A DNA stretch of 64,000 nucleotides. It comes from Marinobacter nitratireducens. GTDB lineage: Bacteria; Pseudomonadota; Gammaproteobacteria; Pseudomonadales; Oleiphilaceae. The stretch is taken from positions 372,001 to 436,000 of the forward strand of contig NZ_ANIE01000009.1 in NCBI RefSeq assembly GCF_000708045.1, written 5' to 3'. Shown in pieces: positions 16,801 to 25,936 of this stretch. The notes under the pieces are model-generated. The model was not told where the DNA came from. It ran no database searches and saw only the letters and a list, made by a program, of their open reading frames with translations. Position 1 is the stretch's first letter; each line of letters starts with the position of its first letter. The position numbers were made by a program, and so were the translations under genes.

Positions 16801-18979
16801 CGACCAATACACAAGCTCGTCGGGTTATGACGCGATCACCGTAACCAAGCAAGTTGACCTTTATAAGAGCGTCTTGGGCAATGCTGGCAACGAATTGATT
16901 CGAGAGTTCAATGCGTTTAATGGTGAATGGCTGCTCAGACTGATTACCGACCACTCGAAAGAAAAGATTGCGAAAGAAGGCATTATCGGTGCCTATAAAA
17001 TCGTTAGTACCCTTTTGGCCCAGTCAGATATCACCTGGATTCCTATCTCAGTCGCTGAAATGATCAGAGTTGCTGGCAATATTGGCCTTGCGATGACCGA
17101 TAGTGATTTCTCGCGCCACAATCGCAAGATCAAAAAAGGTGCAATCTCTGATGATATCTTGTTCGCAGGTTTCAAGGAGGGCCGACTCTATCTCCTACCT
17201 GTGGAGGTAAAAGCTGGGGGGCGCCCTGATTTCTCCAAGGCGAGGGAGCAGGCGCTTGAGTTGAAGCGATATATGGAAGAGGACCTCCTGGGGCCGGACA
17301 CGCTTGCGTCCCGCCTCTATCGCGGACTATTCATTCGTCAGGTGCTTCTGCAAATCGAGAAGTATCAGCTATATCGAGTGTTCGAGGACCGCCATTTCAA
17401 GGACTTCCTAAACCATCGCGAAGAGTGGCTAAAGGGCGAGTATGGAATCGGTCAGCTCCCGAATTATCCTGGTGCGATGGTAGTAGCTCACATCAACAGT
17501 GAGTCCTGTTTTGAAGAGAAGTATGAGGTAGCTGAAGAGGTTCTTCAGGCTGAAATACCGATGGGGTTGCTCGATGAGCTCGTAAGGACCCCCTACCAAG
17601 AACTTAAAGAAAAAATTGATAATTCCTCACTACTTCACGTGCCCAAGAAGTATTTTCTGCAGCCTTTCACTGAGCAAGAGGTTGTAGATGCGAAAGAGGA
17701 TGCAGCAACGGAGCCTGGCTCCAATCAGCCGGAAACGGCGACATACCCGGTTTCAAAACATGATAGTGGTGCCTTCCTCGCCGCGGCTGATGATCCTTCC
17801 GAACTGATCGTGGGCAATTCTAAACCGGCGACACCTGACGGGCCACTCAGGGTGGAGTTTGGCAAAGACGTGCAAAGCGGTGAGGTGATTTATTGGGAGC
17901 CTACGAATACCGAAAAGCTCTTCAATACGAACACAGGAATTATTGGCACGATGGGTACAGGGAAGACCCAGTTCACTAAGTCGTTAATTACTCAGATTGT
18001 TCGCAAACAACGTCATAACGTCGACGGAGCCCCAATAGGGATACTGATCTTTGATTACAAGGCTGACTACGTTAAGGACGATTTTGTACAAGCGACTAAT
18101 GCCAAAGTTTTCGAACTCGACTGCTTGCCTTTCAATCCGTTTGCCTTGTTTGGAAACAAGAAAAAGCTACCAGTGCATGTTGCAGGCCAGTTCATTTCGT
18201 CAATGACAAAGTCTTATAACCTTGGCGTAAAGCAGCAAAGCAAATTACGAACTGTTATTCGGGATGCCTATGAAGCTGCTGGTATTTATTCGAATGATGA
18301 AAGCACTTGGAGTAGGCCTGCTCCAACGTTGGAAGATGTCTGGGCAGCGTTTCAGGAGCAGGAGAAGATTGACCATGACTCCTTATACGCAGCGCTCGAA
18401 GTATTAACCGCCTATGAAATCTTTGAACCAGACACGAATAAAACTCAATCACTCTATGACCTAATAGGTGGTGTCACAGTAATCAACCTTTCCGGCTACG
18501 ATCGTACTATTCAGAACCTCGTCGTCGCACTAACGTTAGATCTTTTTTATACACAGATGCACCAGCAGGGTAGCTCGAAAATCGAAGGGAATTTTCGACA
18601 GATCTCTAAAATGATCCTGGTCGATGAGGCGGATAATTTCATGTCTCAAGATTTCCCAAGTTTAAAGAAAATAATGAAAGAAGGTCGTGAATTTGGTGTT
18701 GGTATTATCTTGTCTACGCAAGAGTTGACTCATTTTAAGACAGGTGAAAATGACTACTCTAAAATGGTTCTTTCTTGGATTATTCATCAGGTACCGAGCA
18801 TAAAGTATGGCGATGTTCGATCTATTTTCAATGCTTACTCAAAGTTAGAGGAAGATGCAATTGTTAATAGTGTTAAGACGCTGTCTAAGCATAAAAGTTT
18901 ATACGTGGATGGAAAAAAGACTGTAAGAAAGATCGATGATCTAGCTTTTTGGAAACTTATTGAGTTGGGGTGTAATTAA
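13856..18979 (+). CDS. dptH: DNA phosphorothioation-dependent restriction protein DptH (DndH), ATPase/helicase
   Basis: ATG 13856 is preferred because GGAG (13843-13846) sits 9 bases upstream; the ATG at 13847 is directly abutted by it. The product has 1707 residues, the usual size for DptH. The long N-terminal part is unassigned. The C-terminal third is a HerA/FtsK-like ATPase: Walker A GTMGTGKT at residues 1364-1371 and Walker B MILVDEAD near 1585. A region around 1110-1130 (LLPVEVKAGG) resembles a nuclease-like E-x-K strand, which might be a restriction active site; that is inference. It acts with DptF and DptG on unmodified DNA. The operon continues 1 bp later with the DUF262 gene. Confidence 0.9.
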   Translation: MSEKHFEAFLVSNLRGWLQSRIEAGARYQFKSPDPDNTIRLVSELLEQCDGRLRYGEHELSYLQISDVRLLVTGHLEQPDIQNGCYTENYISNLRDTVAAEMSPFEGCALLIVHNSLLDTLINSAFDLAQGDAVWSPNQTQKELDLMISGGLQNQVASRCLLEHQARIITEEGSSVFGFRHLHDALLDGDLRFQELGLFNDPQVLSNSNEKQVARRLESNRQLREEIEFAVEHFPNDLEDKLTKFGSKFIQEHFGEGAEVPWTELNYQEFRDEEELQKKLTLDYEGIEVNGCQIDVRDKKDTSAGRRDKHLIIEVPSGQDLFSFKIKFVGQRLEKKELLVTPRAMSDVIDIDFSFRGDKSTFTISGPCSGEPEFFSLRLNRDSSNEKYSFHCLVVQQGVFYLSAFENRFLIDRRRRALVLQADQHCLDVNPDVTPETVLSDSGETIDVNSVGKIDFEQLYDESDEVNFTLTNGDRSLFVLVEGEPSKEALRLPVIFDPSRFARLFKDDNFNGVYRPGKETVVFDSQESEPVFFRKALLQAESAFVNEECIEWDNDRRKGIPLSNLSLADDRIYQAYAALVSYFQERKTLPSLASWGPELVALGKEYVLASVEYLEKIKKGKPLDSSERLVIRIGLATVEERRFFTPFHPLVMAYYLSLVEEIVEDGEARSFRELPEVTKGRLNARGLLPHLFDRDNRYSYTQAVPENPLWLEIVPHQDTSFDFVINLVKHKIEEFTSTFEQLFRQVDDAPLLINSVNNAENSELFRGLVSYYQANLLGGRHIHVNLYDEKLVETEFDVFAEMGMYDEIKERYGLDKGAARRNADAVIDLLRTRLTFSKFQHNHVEQQAYAHLTFFKNDQKVEAVDNNIDEHVSGVACAGLLSGESSRSEGDRYFTAFGLKGVDYGSSPHLKLAKLIGTLWRPSQSKNDVYHDHSATSLAVSQEFMSLLERSYDSSVWTTIIDPKVTLKFFEATEGVILIHYSDQYTSSSGYDAITVTKQVDLYKSVLGNAGNELIREFNAFNGEWLLRLITDHSKEKIAKEGIIGAYKIVSTLLAQSDITWIPISVAEMIRVAGNIGLAMTDSDFSRHNRKIKKGAISDDILFAGFKEGRLYLLPVEVKAGGRPDFSKAREQALELKRYMEEDLLGPDTLASRLYRGLFIRQVLLQIEKYQLYRVFEDRHFKDFLNHREEWLKGEYGIGQLPNYPGAMVVAHINSESCFEEKYEVAEEVLQAEIPMGLLDELVRTPYQELKEKIDNSSLLHVPKKYFLQPFTEQEVVDAKEDAATEPGSNQPETATYPVSKHDSGAFLAAADDPSELIVGNSKPATPDGPLRVEFGKDVQSGEVIYWEPTNTEKLFNTNTGIIGTMGTGKTQFTKSLITQIVRKQRHNVDGAPIGILIFDYKADYVKDDFVQATNAKVFELDCLPFNPFALFGNKKKLPVHVAGQFISSMTKSYNLGVKQQSKLRTVIRDAYEAAGIYSNDESTWSRPAPTLEDVWAAFQEQEKIDHDSLYAALEVLTAYEIFEPDTNKTQSLYDLIGGVTVINLSGYDRTIQNLVVALTLDLFYTQMHQQGSSKIEGNFRQISKMILVDEADNFMSQDFPSLKKIMKEGREFGVGIILSTQELTHFKTGENDYSKMVLSWIIHQVPSIKYGDVRSIFNAYSKLEEDAIVNSVKTLSKHKSLYVDGKKTVRKIDDLAFWKLIELGCN

Positions 18980-18980
18980 A

Positions 18981-20771
18981 ATGGAAGTGAAGCCGGATTA
19001 CTTGGAGCTGGGCGCGGTCTTTTCAGAGGTTAACCTTTACAAAGTTCCAAAGTTTCAGAGATCCTACTCTTGGGATGGTGAGAATGTAAGTCAGCTCTGC
19101 CAAGATATTGAGCTACTATATAATGCCCATGAAAAAGATCGCGATCTTCCAGATCATTTCTTGGGCGGGATTGTGTGTGTAAAGGTTCCAAATCAGTCTA
19201 AACTTGATACAAAAGCAATATACCAGTTGGTTGACGGTCAACAGCGTCTGACCACTCTTGTTCTAATCGTCTCTCGAATGATTGCTCTACTGGAAGATCT
19301 GAAGGGTATAAAAGATGAGGCCAAGTTGTCTGCAACAATTAGTTCATACCGCAAAAAATTCATAGTATATTTGGCTGAAGCTGAAGGGGAGGAGTTTGAT
19401 AGGCTGACCTTGTCAAGAAGGGATGAGGTGTTTTTTAAAAAAATCATCCATAAGGGAGATTTTGACGCGTCTAAAAGTGATTTTAATTCACATAAGCTGA
19501 TGGAGAAGGCAGTCCGAACAATAGATAAATGGCTGAGAAAATTTACTGATTCAAATAATGCTAACCACTCTTTGGTGAATATAGACAAACTATATAATGT
19601 GATAAGGGTTGGTTGTAAAGTTCTAGTTATTCGGATGTCAGACGTTAGCGACGCTTACAGGCTATTCCAAGTCATGAATGACCGTGGCCGATCCTTGACT
19701 GCAGGAGACTTGCTTCGTGCTTCATCCCTTGGTTTAGTTGACGAACAGGACGCTAACGAGAAGGAGCTTCTAGAACTGGAGAAGTTGTGGGACGAGATTA
19801 CCATTGGTGGTCAAAAAGCCACTGATGACCGTTTGATTTCAATATATGCAAGTCGCACCTCGAAAAGACCGAAAAGATCCAATCTTTTTGATACATATCA
19901 GAACGATTATTTTTCCGGAAAGACAAAGGAAGAAATATCAAAAGAGGTTTACAGATTAGGGCAGGATGTTGCTCGGTATAATGACCTTTCAGAAGGTGTA
20001 TGGCCATATAAAGAACCTAAGTGCACCGCATACCAAAAGAATAAATTATATAACCTCATTGTAAAATTCAAGCATACGCACTCGCTTCCTCTGCTTATGG
20101 CGGCATCGTCTCTCAGTGAAAAGAAATTTTTTCATGTCGTTTACCTGATTGAAAAGTTTTTCTTTGCATATAAGTTAGCATTAAAGAAATCTGTCTCTCC
20201 GATTACAAAATGTTATACAGATACAATTCAAGAAATAAATAAAAGTCCAAATAACTTCCAGCCTCTGAAGCTGGCAGATAGGCTTTCTAGAATTATCAGC
20301 AATCATGTTTCCGATCAAGAATTCTTGGGATACGTAAATAGTCTTGATTATGAGAAGGATAATGACCGGAGAGCGCTGAAGTTTCTTTTAATGACATGTG
20401 AAGAGGCATGGTCATGGAAGCAGATGGGCTTTAAAGGCGGGGTTCTTGGATTGGCAGGAAATTTAGACAAAAATCTTCCAGCAGAAATTGAGGCCTACTC
20501 CTTAGAGCATATATTACCAAAATCCGTCGTCTCACCTGTGGAAGAGATGGAAGATTTAAAGCACAGCATTTGGAACCTTACCTTGCTCTTTGATGTTGAT
20601 AACTCGAAGTTAGGAGATGACCCGTATGTTAGTAAAAGAAAAATGTATTCAGAGTCTAGGTTGAATATCACAAAAATGGTCTCTAAGAATGAAGCCTGGA
20701 ATCTAGACGCTATGAAGGAGAGGCGGGATCTTCTAGAGTTGCTGATTAAACGATGCTTCTATTTTTGTTGA
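18981..20771 (+). CDS. DUF262-DUF1524 (GmrSD/SspE-type) putative nuclease
   Basis: The start ATG 18981 follows the dptH stop by 1 bp; an upstream frame to 18960 lies inside dptH. The 596-residue product has an N-terminal DUF262 ParB-like NTPase domain (VPKFQRSYSW at 23-32, DGQQR at 85-89) and a C-terminal DUF1524 HNH-type domain (H510 in EHILPKS, N532 in WNLTLL, N541). This is the architecture of type IV GmrSD enzymes and of SspE, the phosphorothioate-sensing nickase that protects cells carrying single-strand sulfur marks. Finding it as the fourth gene of a dptFGH operon suggests an additional effector. It is the most AT-rich gene nearby. Whether it senses the Dnd mark is inference. Confidence 0.8.
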   Translation: MEVKPDYLELGAVFSEVNLYKVPKFQRSYSWDGENVSQLCQDIELLYNAHEKDRDLPDHFLGGIVCVKVPNQSKLDTKAIYQLVDGQQRLTTLVLIVSRMIALLEDLKGIKDEAKLSATISSYRKKFIVYLAEAEGEEFDRLTLSRRDEVFFKKIIHKGDFDASKSDFNSHKLMEKAVRTIDKWLRKFTDSNNANHSLVNIDKLYNVIRVGCKVLVIRMSDVSDAYRLFQVMNDRGRSLTAGDLLRASSLGLVDEQDANEKELLELEKLWDEITIGGQKATDDRLISIYASRTSKRPKRSNLFDTYQNDYFSGKTKEEISKEVYRLGQDVARYNDLSEGVWPYKEPKCTAYQKNKLYNLIVKFKHTHSLPLLMAASSLSEKKFFHVVYLIEKFFFAYKLALKKSVSPITKCYTDTIQEINKSPNNFQPLKLADRLSRIISNHVSDQEFLGYVNSLDYEKDNDRRALKFLLMTCEEAWSWKQMGFKGGVLGLAGNLDKNLPAEIEAYSLEHILPKSVVSPVEEMEDLKHSIWNLTLLFDVDNSKLGDDPYVSKRKMYSESRLNITKMVSKNEAWNLDAMKERRDLLELLIKRCFYFC

Positions 20772-20844
20772 TTTTTTAATGCAACTAGATTGCGAGCATA
20801 CTCAGGTGTTGGCGGTTTTACTTAGTTAAAGCCGCTTAAAGACG

Positions 20845-20879
20845 GAATAGCTAAAGCTCGAAGAGCTATTCTCTTTTTT
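20845..20879 (+). terminator. Rho-independent terminator after the dpt operon
   Basis: GAATAGCT (20845-20852) pairs perfectly with AGCTATTC (20864-20871) and is followed by TCTTTTTT. It ends the forward dpt operon. The stem includes the stop codon of the convergent dndE (20866-20868), so the two operons end inside the same hairpin; on the minus strand there is no T-run. Confidence 0.75.
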
Positions 20880-21255
20880 GAGAGTAGGTAGTAGATTTTG
20901 ATTTGTAAAAGAATGTGCTCAGATCTATAGGGGATTTGATATGCCCCATTTTGTGTAGCCCGCTATCTATCAACGAGCGAATAATGGTTTGAGGGTCAGC
21001 ATTAACGTTTTTTTCGAAACAAAACTGTCGAATTAAAGCTTCGAATGCTCCTTCTTGATCGCCGAATAGTACGTCTCGATTGATTACGTGAATTTGCTCG
21101 GGTTTGCTCTGATTGATCGTCGCAGTATGCGTATCGCGCAGCGCAAGTGAAATAGCTGTGCGTGCAAGCACATTAGGAGTGAGGCGTGTTTTTGTTTGCA
21201 AGAACTGCAGCCTGTCCCAGGTCTTTTTACTCAACTGAATGCGGGTGGGAAACAT
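20866..21255 (-). CDS. dndE: DNA sulfur modification protein DndE
   Basis: The start is ATG 21255, two bases after the dndD stop and with AGGAGG inside the end of dndD; longer upstream starts fall inside dndD. The product has 129 residues. It begins FPTRIQLSKKTWDRLQFLQTK, the basic N-terminal helix typical of DndE, followed by LTPNVLARTAISLAL. DndE binds nicked double-stranded DNA as an oligomer and is needed for sulfur incorporation into the DNA backbone with DndC and DndD. It is last in the dnd operon and ends within the shared terminator stem. Confidence 0.88.
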   Translation of the reverse strand: MFPTRIQLSKKTWDRLQFLQTKTRLTPNVLARTAISLALRDTHTATINQSKPEQIHVINRDVLFGDQEGAFEALIRQFCFEKNVNADPQTIIRSLIDSGLHKMGHIKSPIDLSTFFYKSKSTTYSQKRE

Positions 21256-21256
21256 T

Positions 21257-23251
21257 TCAGCTCGCCTCCTTTTGGTGCCAAAAATAACCTTCACGGATGC
21301 GAGTCGCTCCGGCTTTTGAATTATATTCGAGCTTATAGGCCCGGGATATGTCGGGTGCGAGATCAGCATAGAATGATTCATCCACCTCAGTGTCTGTTGA
21401 GAGCACAATCATCTGGTGGCTTGCGATAGGGAAATAGCCTTCTATCAGCTTGGTTCTGTGCTCGGAGTCTAGCCTCCCTAATGGAGTATCGACGATCATA
21501 GGCAGCTGACGTCCGGAGGTTTTTGCAAGCGCCTCAAGAACAGCAATTGCAAATATCTGTTTTTCACCAGCTGAAAGCTCGTCTTTCGCTATCGTCCGCC
21601 CGTTACCGGTCAATAGTTCTACGTGGAAGGTCTTTGGGTTGATCCGAATTTGTAGATCCATGTCCTCTTTCCGAGCAAGTTTGGCAAAGCACTCGGTGAA
21701 CTGGACTTCAAGGTCTCGAACCTTGGCGGTCGCTGTCTGATCGACATAGTCCGCGAGCAAGCCATTGGCGTTGTTGACGTAGTCGATAACTCTCTTTTGG
21801 TCGCTCAGCTTCGCAGCAGTTTCGTACAGTCGGTCAAGCCGGCGGGCTATTTCGACGGCTTCATTAGCTGCGTCTCTTCCTTTCGCCCGCGCTGACTCGA
21901 TTTCAGCATCTAACCTGCCAAGTTTTTGCTGTAGCTGCTGCAAGTTTTCGAAATCAGAGGCAATCAAAGAATCGTCCGGAGCGCGGGCCAGAGATGCGCC
22001 AATTTCATCGAGTTCCGCTTCGATGCACTCCAGAGCATCAAACAACTTAATCACGTCCTGCCGTTGTTTACTGGCGTCCTCGAATGCTGAGTATATTTTC
22101 CCTGCTTGAGAGGGCGTTAAGTCGTGAACCAAAGTCTGGGATTCGAGGTCTTGATGGGAGTTGCCCAGTTTATCCATCTCAGCGAGCACGATAGCCAAAG
22201 AATCGGGTGCCAGCTTTGAATCGAGAGCGTCTTCCAGGTGTGTTCGGTATTCGTTGTGGATTCTGTGTTCCTGCAAAAGCCCCTGAAGCTGGAGGTCTTG
22301 CTCAATCTGCTCTTTAGTTCTTCGGCAAAAGTCCTCTGCCAAGGCAATGGGTGCGGCGTCGGATATAAGGCCATTGATGTCGGATATTAAGTTATCTCGC
22401 TCGCTTTGGAGCTGACTCAACCTGGCTTCTAGCTGAGCCCGAGATGTGGAGAAATGCCCCCCCCGATCATCGATGTCTTTTTGGAGTCTGTTCGCGCGGT
22501 CTTGTAACTCAGCGCGCTGAGCGAGGATGGTTGAGATCTCTTGACGGACGATCTCAGCTTGCTTCCGACAGTGCGTCAGTTTGGACTGTTCAGCATCGAT
22601 TTGTGACTGCATTTCCTGAGCTGACGATCGTTTAGCCAGGTTCCGATTAAGAACAGTGAGATCGCCGGAGAGCCGTTCCACGACGTCGAGCCCGAGTAAT
22701 TTCTTGATAGACTGTTCGAGGGCTATTCCTCCGGAATCATCAGCTAGTTGGGCGATTTTCTCACCATCAAAAAAGAATAAGTCGGATACACCTGCAGGTA
22801 TCAGTTCATTCAGAAAATTCTGAGCTTGCTCGTAGCTCAGACCTTTAATAGGCGTATCATTCTCCAAGACAGTGAGTGTTTCCTTAACGCCTTTGCCCTT
22901 TCGTTCCCATTCACGCTTAACGTGGTACTGGCTTTCCGTTCCGAGCTTTGCGTAAGTGAATTTGAGCTCAACAGACGAAGAGTTGGCAGAGCGACCAGTC
23001 TCTCTTGAGTGATGGATGGCGTCGAGCAGAAACTCATCATAGCGCTTTTGGGAAACTGCACTGCCCAGACACAAACGTCCGTAGAGCGCCAACCTTACGC
23101 CCAAAAGGATGCTTGTTTTACCCGCGCCATTTAAACCGCCAAAAAGAATGATGGGGCATGTTTTGCCCGCACGCTTTTCGGGCGTAAGGTTGAAGGAGTT
23201 TTTCCCTTCGTAGACTCGAAAGTCGGTAAGCGTAAGCTCTTTAATCAGCAT
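21257..23251 (-). CDS. dndD: DNA sulfur modification protein DndD, SMC-like ATPase
   Basis: The product has 664 residues, starting at ATG 23251 that overlaps the dndC stop by one base (TAATG). It has the SMC/Rad50 layout: Walker A GLNGAGKT at 39-46, a long heptad-rich coiled coil from about residue 195 to 490, then the ABC signature LSAGEKQ and Walker B MIVDTPLGRLD near the C-terminus. DndD hydrolyses ATP and is thought to nick or reshape DNA so that sulfur can be inserted. The extensive coiled coil and the matching termini make this assignment secure. Confidence 0.93.
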   Translation of the reverse strand: MLIKELTLTDFRVYEGKNSFNLTPEKRAGKTCPIILFGGLNGAGKTSILLGVRLALYGRLCLGSAVSQKRYDEFLLDAIHHSRETGRSANSSSVELKFTYAKLGTESQYHVKREWERKGKGVKETLTVLENDTPIKGLSYEQAQNFLNELIPAGVSDLFFFDGEKIAQLADDSGGIALEQSIKKLLGLDVVERLSGDLTVLNRNLAKRSSAQEMQSQIDAEQSKLTHCRKQAEIVRQEISTILAQRAELQDRANRLQKDIDDRGGHFSTSRAQLEARLSQLQSERDNLISDINGLISDAAPIALAEDFCRRTKEQIEQDLQLQGLLQEHRIHNEYRTHLEDALDSKLAPDSLAIVLAEMDKLGNSHQDLESQTLVHDLTPSQAGKIYSAFEDASKQRQDVIKLFDALECIEAELDEIGASLARAPDDSLIASDFENLQQLQQKLGRLDAEIESARAKGRDAANEAVEIARRLDRLYETAAKLSDQKRVIDYVNNANGLLADYVDQTATAKVRDLEVQFTECFAKLARKEDMDLQIRINPKTFHVELLTGNGRTIAKDELSAGEKQIFAIAVLEALAKTSGRQLPMIVDTPLGRLDSEHRTKLIEGYFPIASHQMIVLSTDTEVDESFYADLAPDISRAYKLEYNSKAGATRIREGYFWHQKEAS

Positions 23252-24771
23252 TAGTTCAAAAACTCTGAAAATTCGTCTTTCACTTCCTCAACGTACGATT
23301 TGCCACGCTTACGAAAGGAATGGTTGCGCTCATTGATTGCGTCGAGATCCTCCCAATCTCTTTGGAGGATACTCTCCAGGCTGTTCAGTATGCCCCTTCG
23401 ATTGCCTAGACCCGATACTTGAAGTTCTGCTTCCAGCATCTTGCGAACAAGCGCTGATGGAACACCGTATTTTTCTGCGAGCCTCTCAAGTGTTTCGGAA
23501 TCTGCTCGTGTAAATGCGCCAGCATCGTCCTCTACCCAGTCAAGGTCCTCTCCATAGACCTCGCGATAAATCCGCGGCAGGGAGTCTTCCCAGTCCGGTT
23601 CATTTGGGTCGCGTAGCCATTCTCTTCTTATCATGTGTAACTCGGGGCGAGTAATCAGTTCGATAGACTCACCACTCTCGTTAATCCCCTTCTCAATAGT
23701 GAGCAATTCACGGAGGAATTCTTGGCGCTTGGACAGCCAATAGGGGCCCGGAATATGGCGTACTTCTCGCACACTGTCATCACTGATGTCGCCCGAGTTG
23801 TAAGAGACCCTTCCTGTTCTTCGCCGGAAGTTGCGATACTCCTCAGAGTTTTCTGGTTGGCGGGACATGTATAGTTTGTTTCTGAACGCCAACAAAGGCT
23901 TCATCCAATTGGCACCCGACTCGATAAGGCCATGCAGCGCTTTATCGTCAGTCACAACGGTGCACGTCCAGCACCCGAAACGGCTGTTCCCACACGAGGG
24001 CGTACTTTTATCGATTACCAGCGGGCACTCGCCTTGGTTCGACCCTTTGTACAATTCGAGCAACTCTTGGTTTGATCCTCCCCATGGGCATGGGGCACTC
24101 ATTAGGTACATCCACACTTCGTCTGCGGACCAGCTTTCGATGGGCATATACGTGTAGGCGTTTGGAAGAGAGCTGTGGCGGCTAAGGGCAGAACCATCGA
24201 TTTTATGTTTCGCGATAACCTGGGCGCGAGACGCACTCTCTTGGCTGCGAGAGCCCAACACTACAACGGCCTCACCAAATTTGGCGACCTTATCGAGAAT
24301 AAACTCACTCACAGGGTCTATTTTCATTCGCTCTGTACACCAGCGGAACGTCTGATTTGGCGCAGGATAACCACGACCGAGCAAATTCACCCAAAAGGTT
24401 TGATCTGTCTTTGGCACAACACTGTATGCACTGATAGGTAGGCCCTCTTTCGGCGCTGCCTCATTAATCAGCTTTATTACTCTCTTGATCATGTCGACCA
24501 CGACAGGGGTCTCAACCAAGGTGTCAGACGAGACCACATAAACATGTTTGGTTCGCTTTTCGGCAGGAAGCTGCAGTAGTGCCATGTAGATCAAGGAAAG
24601 AACGCAAGTAGAGTCTTTTCCTCCACTGAAGCCAATAATCCAGGGCCGGTCGTCAGAGCAATATATGTTCTGAATTTCGCGCACTAGGTCCACTAGAGGG
24701 CGATTGCCAAGAGAAAACTCCTGAATCATGGACAGATGATCCGGGAAAACGAACTGTTCCTGCGCAGTCAT
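23251..24771 (-). CDS. dndC: DNA sulfur modification protein DndC, PP-loop ATPase
   Basis: The product has 506 residues, starting at ATG 24771 inside the dndB stop (ATGA). The PP-loop SGGKDS at residues 49-54 is the ATP-pyrophosphatase signature shared with PAPS reductases. A cysteine cluster (CPLVIDK, SCGNSRFGCWTCT around residue 250-270) fits the 4Fe-4S cluster of DndC. The enzyme activates and transfers sulfur from a cysteine desulfurase to DNA, replacing a non-bridging oxygen in the phosphate backbone. No dndA is encoded in the window, so an unlinked IscS-type desulfurase would have to deliver the sulfur. Confidence 0.95.
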   Translation of the reverse strand: MTAQEQFVFPDHLSMIQEFSLGNRPLVDLVREIQNIYCSDDRPWIIGFSGGKDSTCVLSLIYMALLQLPAEKRTKHVYVVSSDTLVETPVVVDMIKRVIKLINEAAPKEGLPISAYSVVPKTDQTFWVNLLGRGYPAPNQTFRWCTERMKIDPVSEFILDKVAKFGEAVVVLGSRSQESASRAQVIAKHKIDGSALSRHSSLPNAYTYMPIESWSADEVWMYLMSAPCPWGGSNQELLELYKGSNQGECPLVIDKSTPSCGNSRFGCWTCTVVTDDKALHGLIESGANWMKPLLAFRNKLYMSRQPENSEEYRNFRRRTGRVSYNSGDISDDSVREVRHIPGPYWLSKRQEFLRELLTIEKGINESGESIELITRPELHMIRREWLRDPNEPDWEDSLPRIYREVYGEDLDWVEDDAGAFTRADSETLERLAEKYGVPSALVRKMLEAELQVSGLGNRRGILNSLESILQRDWEDLDAINERNHSFRKRGKSYVEEVKDEFSEFLN

Positions 24772-25847
24772 GGCTTAAGCGACTCCTCGTATTCCTGCTC
24801 GGAAGGGGTGAGAGGAACACTTAATTGCTGTTTGATGTAGTTGCCCGTGAGGACGACGCTACTGCGAGCCTTGCTAATGCGACCGTGGTGCATTGCTCGA
24901 CCTTCCCACTCATTGTTAGCTCGTGCCCAATCAATGTCTTGAAGACCTTGCAGTATCCGGCTCCACTGAGATTTTGGCTTGAACAAAAGGTCGGCGCCTA
25001 TTTGGCCCATGGCCTGCAGCATGACGCCATGGGCATGAACGTATTGCTCACGGAGCTCGCAGGTCGCTACTTTCTTTTCCAGAGCGAGTTGCCAGTCTCT
25101 CATGTTAGCCGCTACTTCATTCCAGTATTCAATTGCCAACTGCTGCTCGTCCTCGCTAACTAGGTCACTCTTCCCTTTCATCAGCAGAGCCTTTGAGGCG
25201 TTCTTGATAGCCGACAACGTAAAAAGTTTGCTGCTTCGGTTGGATATGCTGGATCTCTCCATTTCCGTCAGCCGGGAGAATACCTTCACCTCACGAGCAA
25301 CAACTCGGGCGAGTTCGGATAAGTGATCTCGGTGGTCATAGAGCGTGCTGATAGAGTCGCTTGGCCGGACAGCGTGCTTGTTGAGATCCGCGAACATTTG
25401 CTGGCTGCGCTTCAGACCTTCGTCAATAAAGAACAACACAGGGACGTTGTCGTAACCGAGTTCTGGATTTTGTTCGATTGCCTGAACGATGGCTTCACGG
25501 CGGTGTTGGCCGTCGTTGATCAGGATTTTTGCATCCATGGGGATCGACAGTAGCCCCAGGTTTTGAGCGATACCTGTGTCGGTACTGGGTTCAAACGAGA
25601 CCTGACCATCTACAGACGCTGTGATTCCCGAAAGCGTATAGTCCGTTGGATTGTCGACCAAATAGCTGACAATGTCTGGTATTCGGGTTCGATTCAATAC
25701 TCGTTGAGCTCTCAGTTCTGGAGGAACCTCCTGCCCATCGAAGATGAAAATTTTTGGTATTAGTCGTAACGGGCACATGGCCACGTAGCAAGGCCGTCCG
25801 GACTGAACGCCTCTCGCTGCCGGGAAGGTGTGGGAGAACTCGGCCAT
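24768..25847 (-). CDS. dndB: DNA sulfur modification protein DndB, DGQHR-domain regulator
   Basis: The product has 359 residues from ATG 25847. It holds the family's namesake DGQHR at residues 112-116 (NDGQHRREAI), followed by helices with NKHAVRPSDSIS. In studied systems DndB is not essential for sulfur insertion but represses the dnd operon and limits how many sites are modified. It is separated from the upstream methyltransferase gene by 89 bp, enough for a second promoter, and is translationally coupled to dndC. Confidence 0.93.
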   Translation of the reverse strand: MAEFSHTFPAARGVQSGRPCYVAMCPLRLIPKIFIFDGQEVPPELRAQRVLNRTRIPDIVSYLVDNPTDYTLSGITASVDGQVSFEPSTDTGIAQNLGLLSIPMDAKILINDGQHRREAIVQAIEQNPELGYDNVPVLFFIDEGLKRSQQMFADLNKHAVRPSDSISTLYDHRDHLSELARVVAREVKVFSRLTEMERSSISNRSSKLFTLSAIKNASKALLMKGKSDLVSEDEQQLAIEYWNEVAANMRDWQLALEKKVATCELREQYVHAHGVMLQAMGQIGADLLFKPKSQWSRILQGLQDIDWARANNEWEGRAMHHGRISKARSSVVLTGNYIKQQLSVPLTPSEQEYEESLKP

Positions 25848-25936
25848 GAGGGTCTCCGGGAATGGAAGTTAAAAGTTGGAGCGGAAGTTAATTTACCTAA
25901 AATAAACTTCCGGGTCAACGTGGCCAGGGCGAGGTT

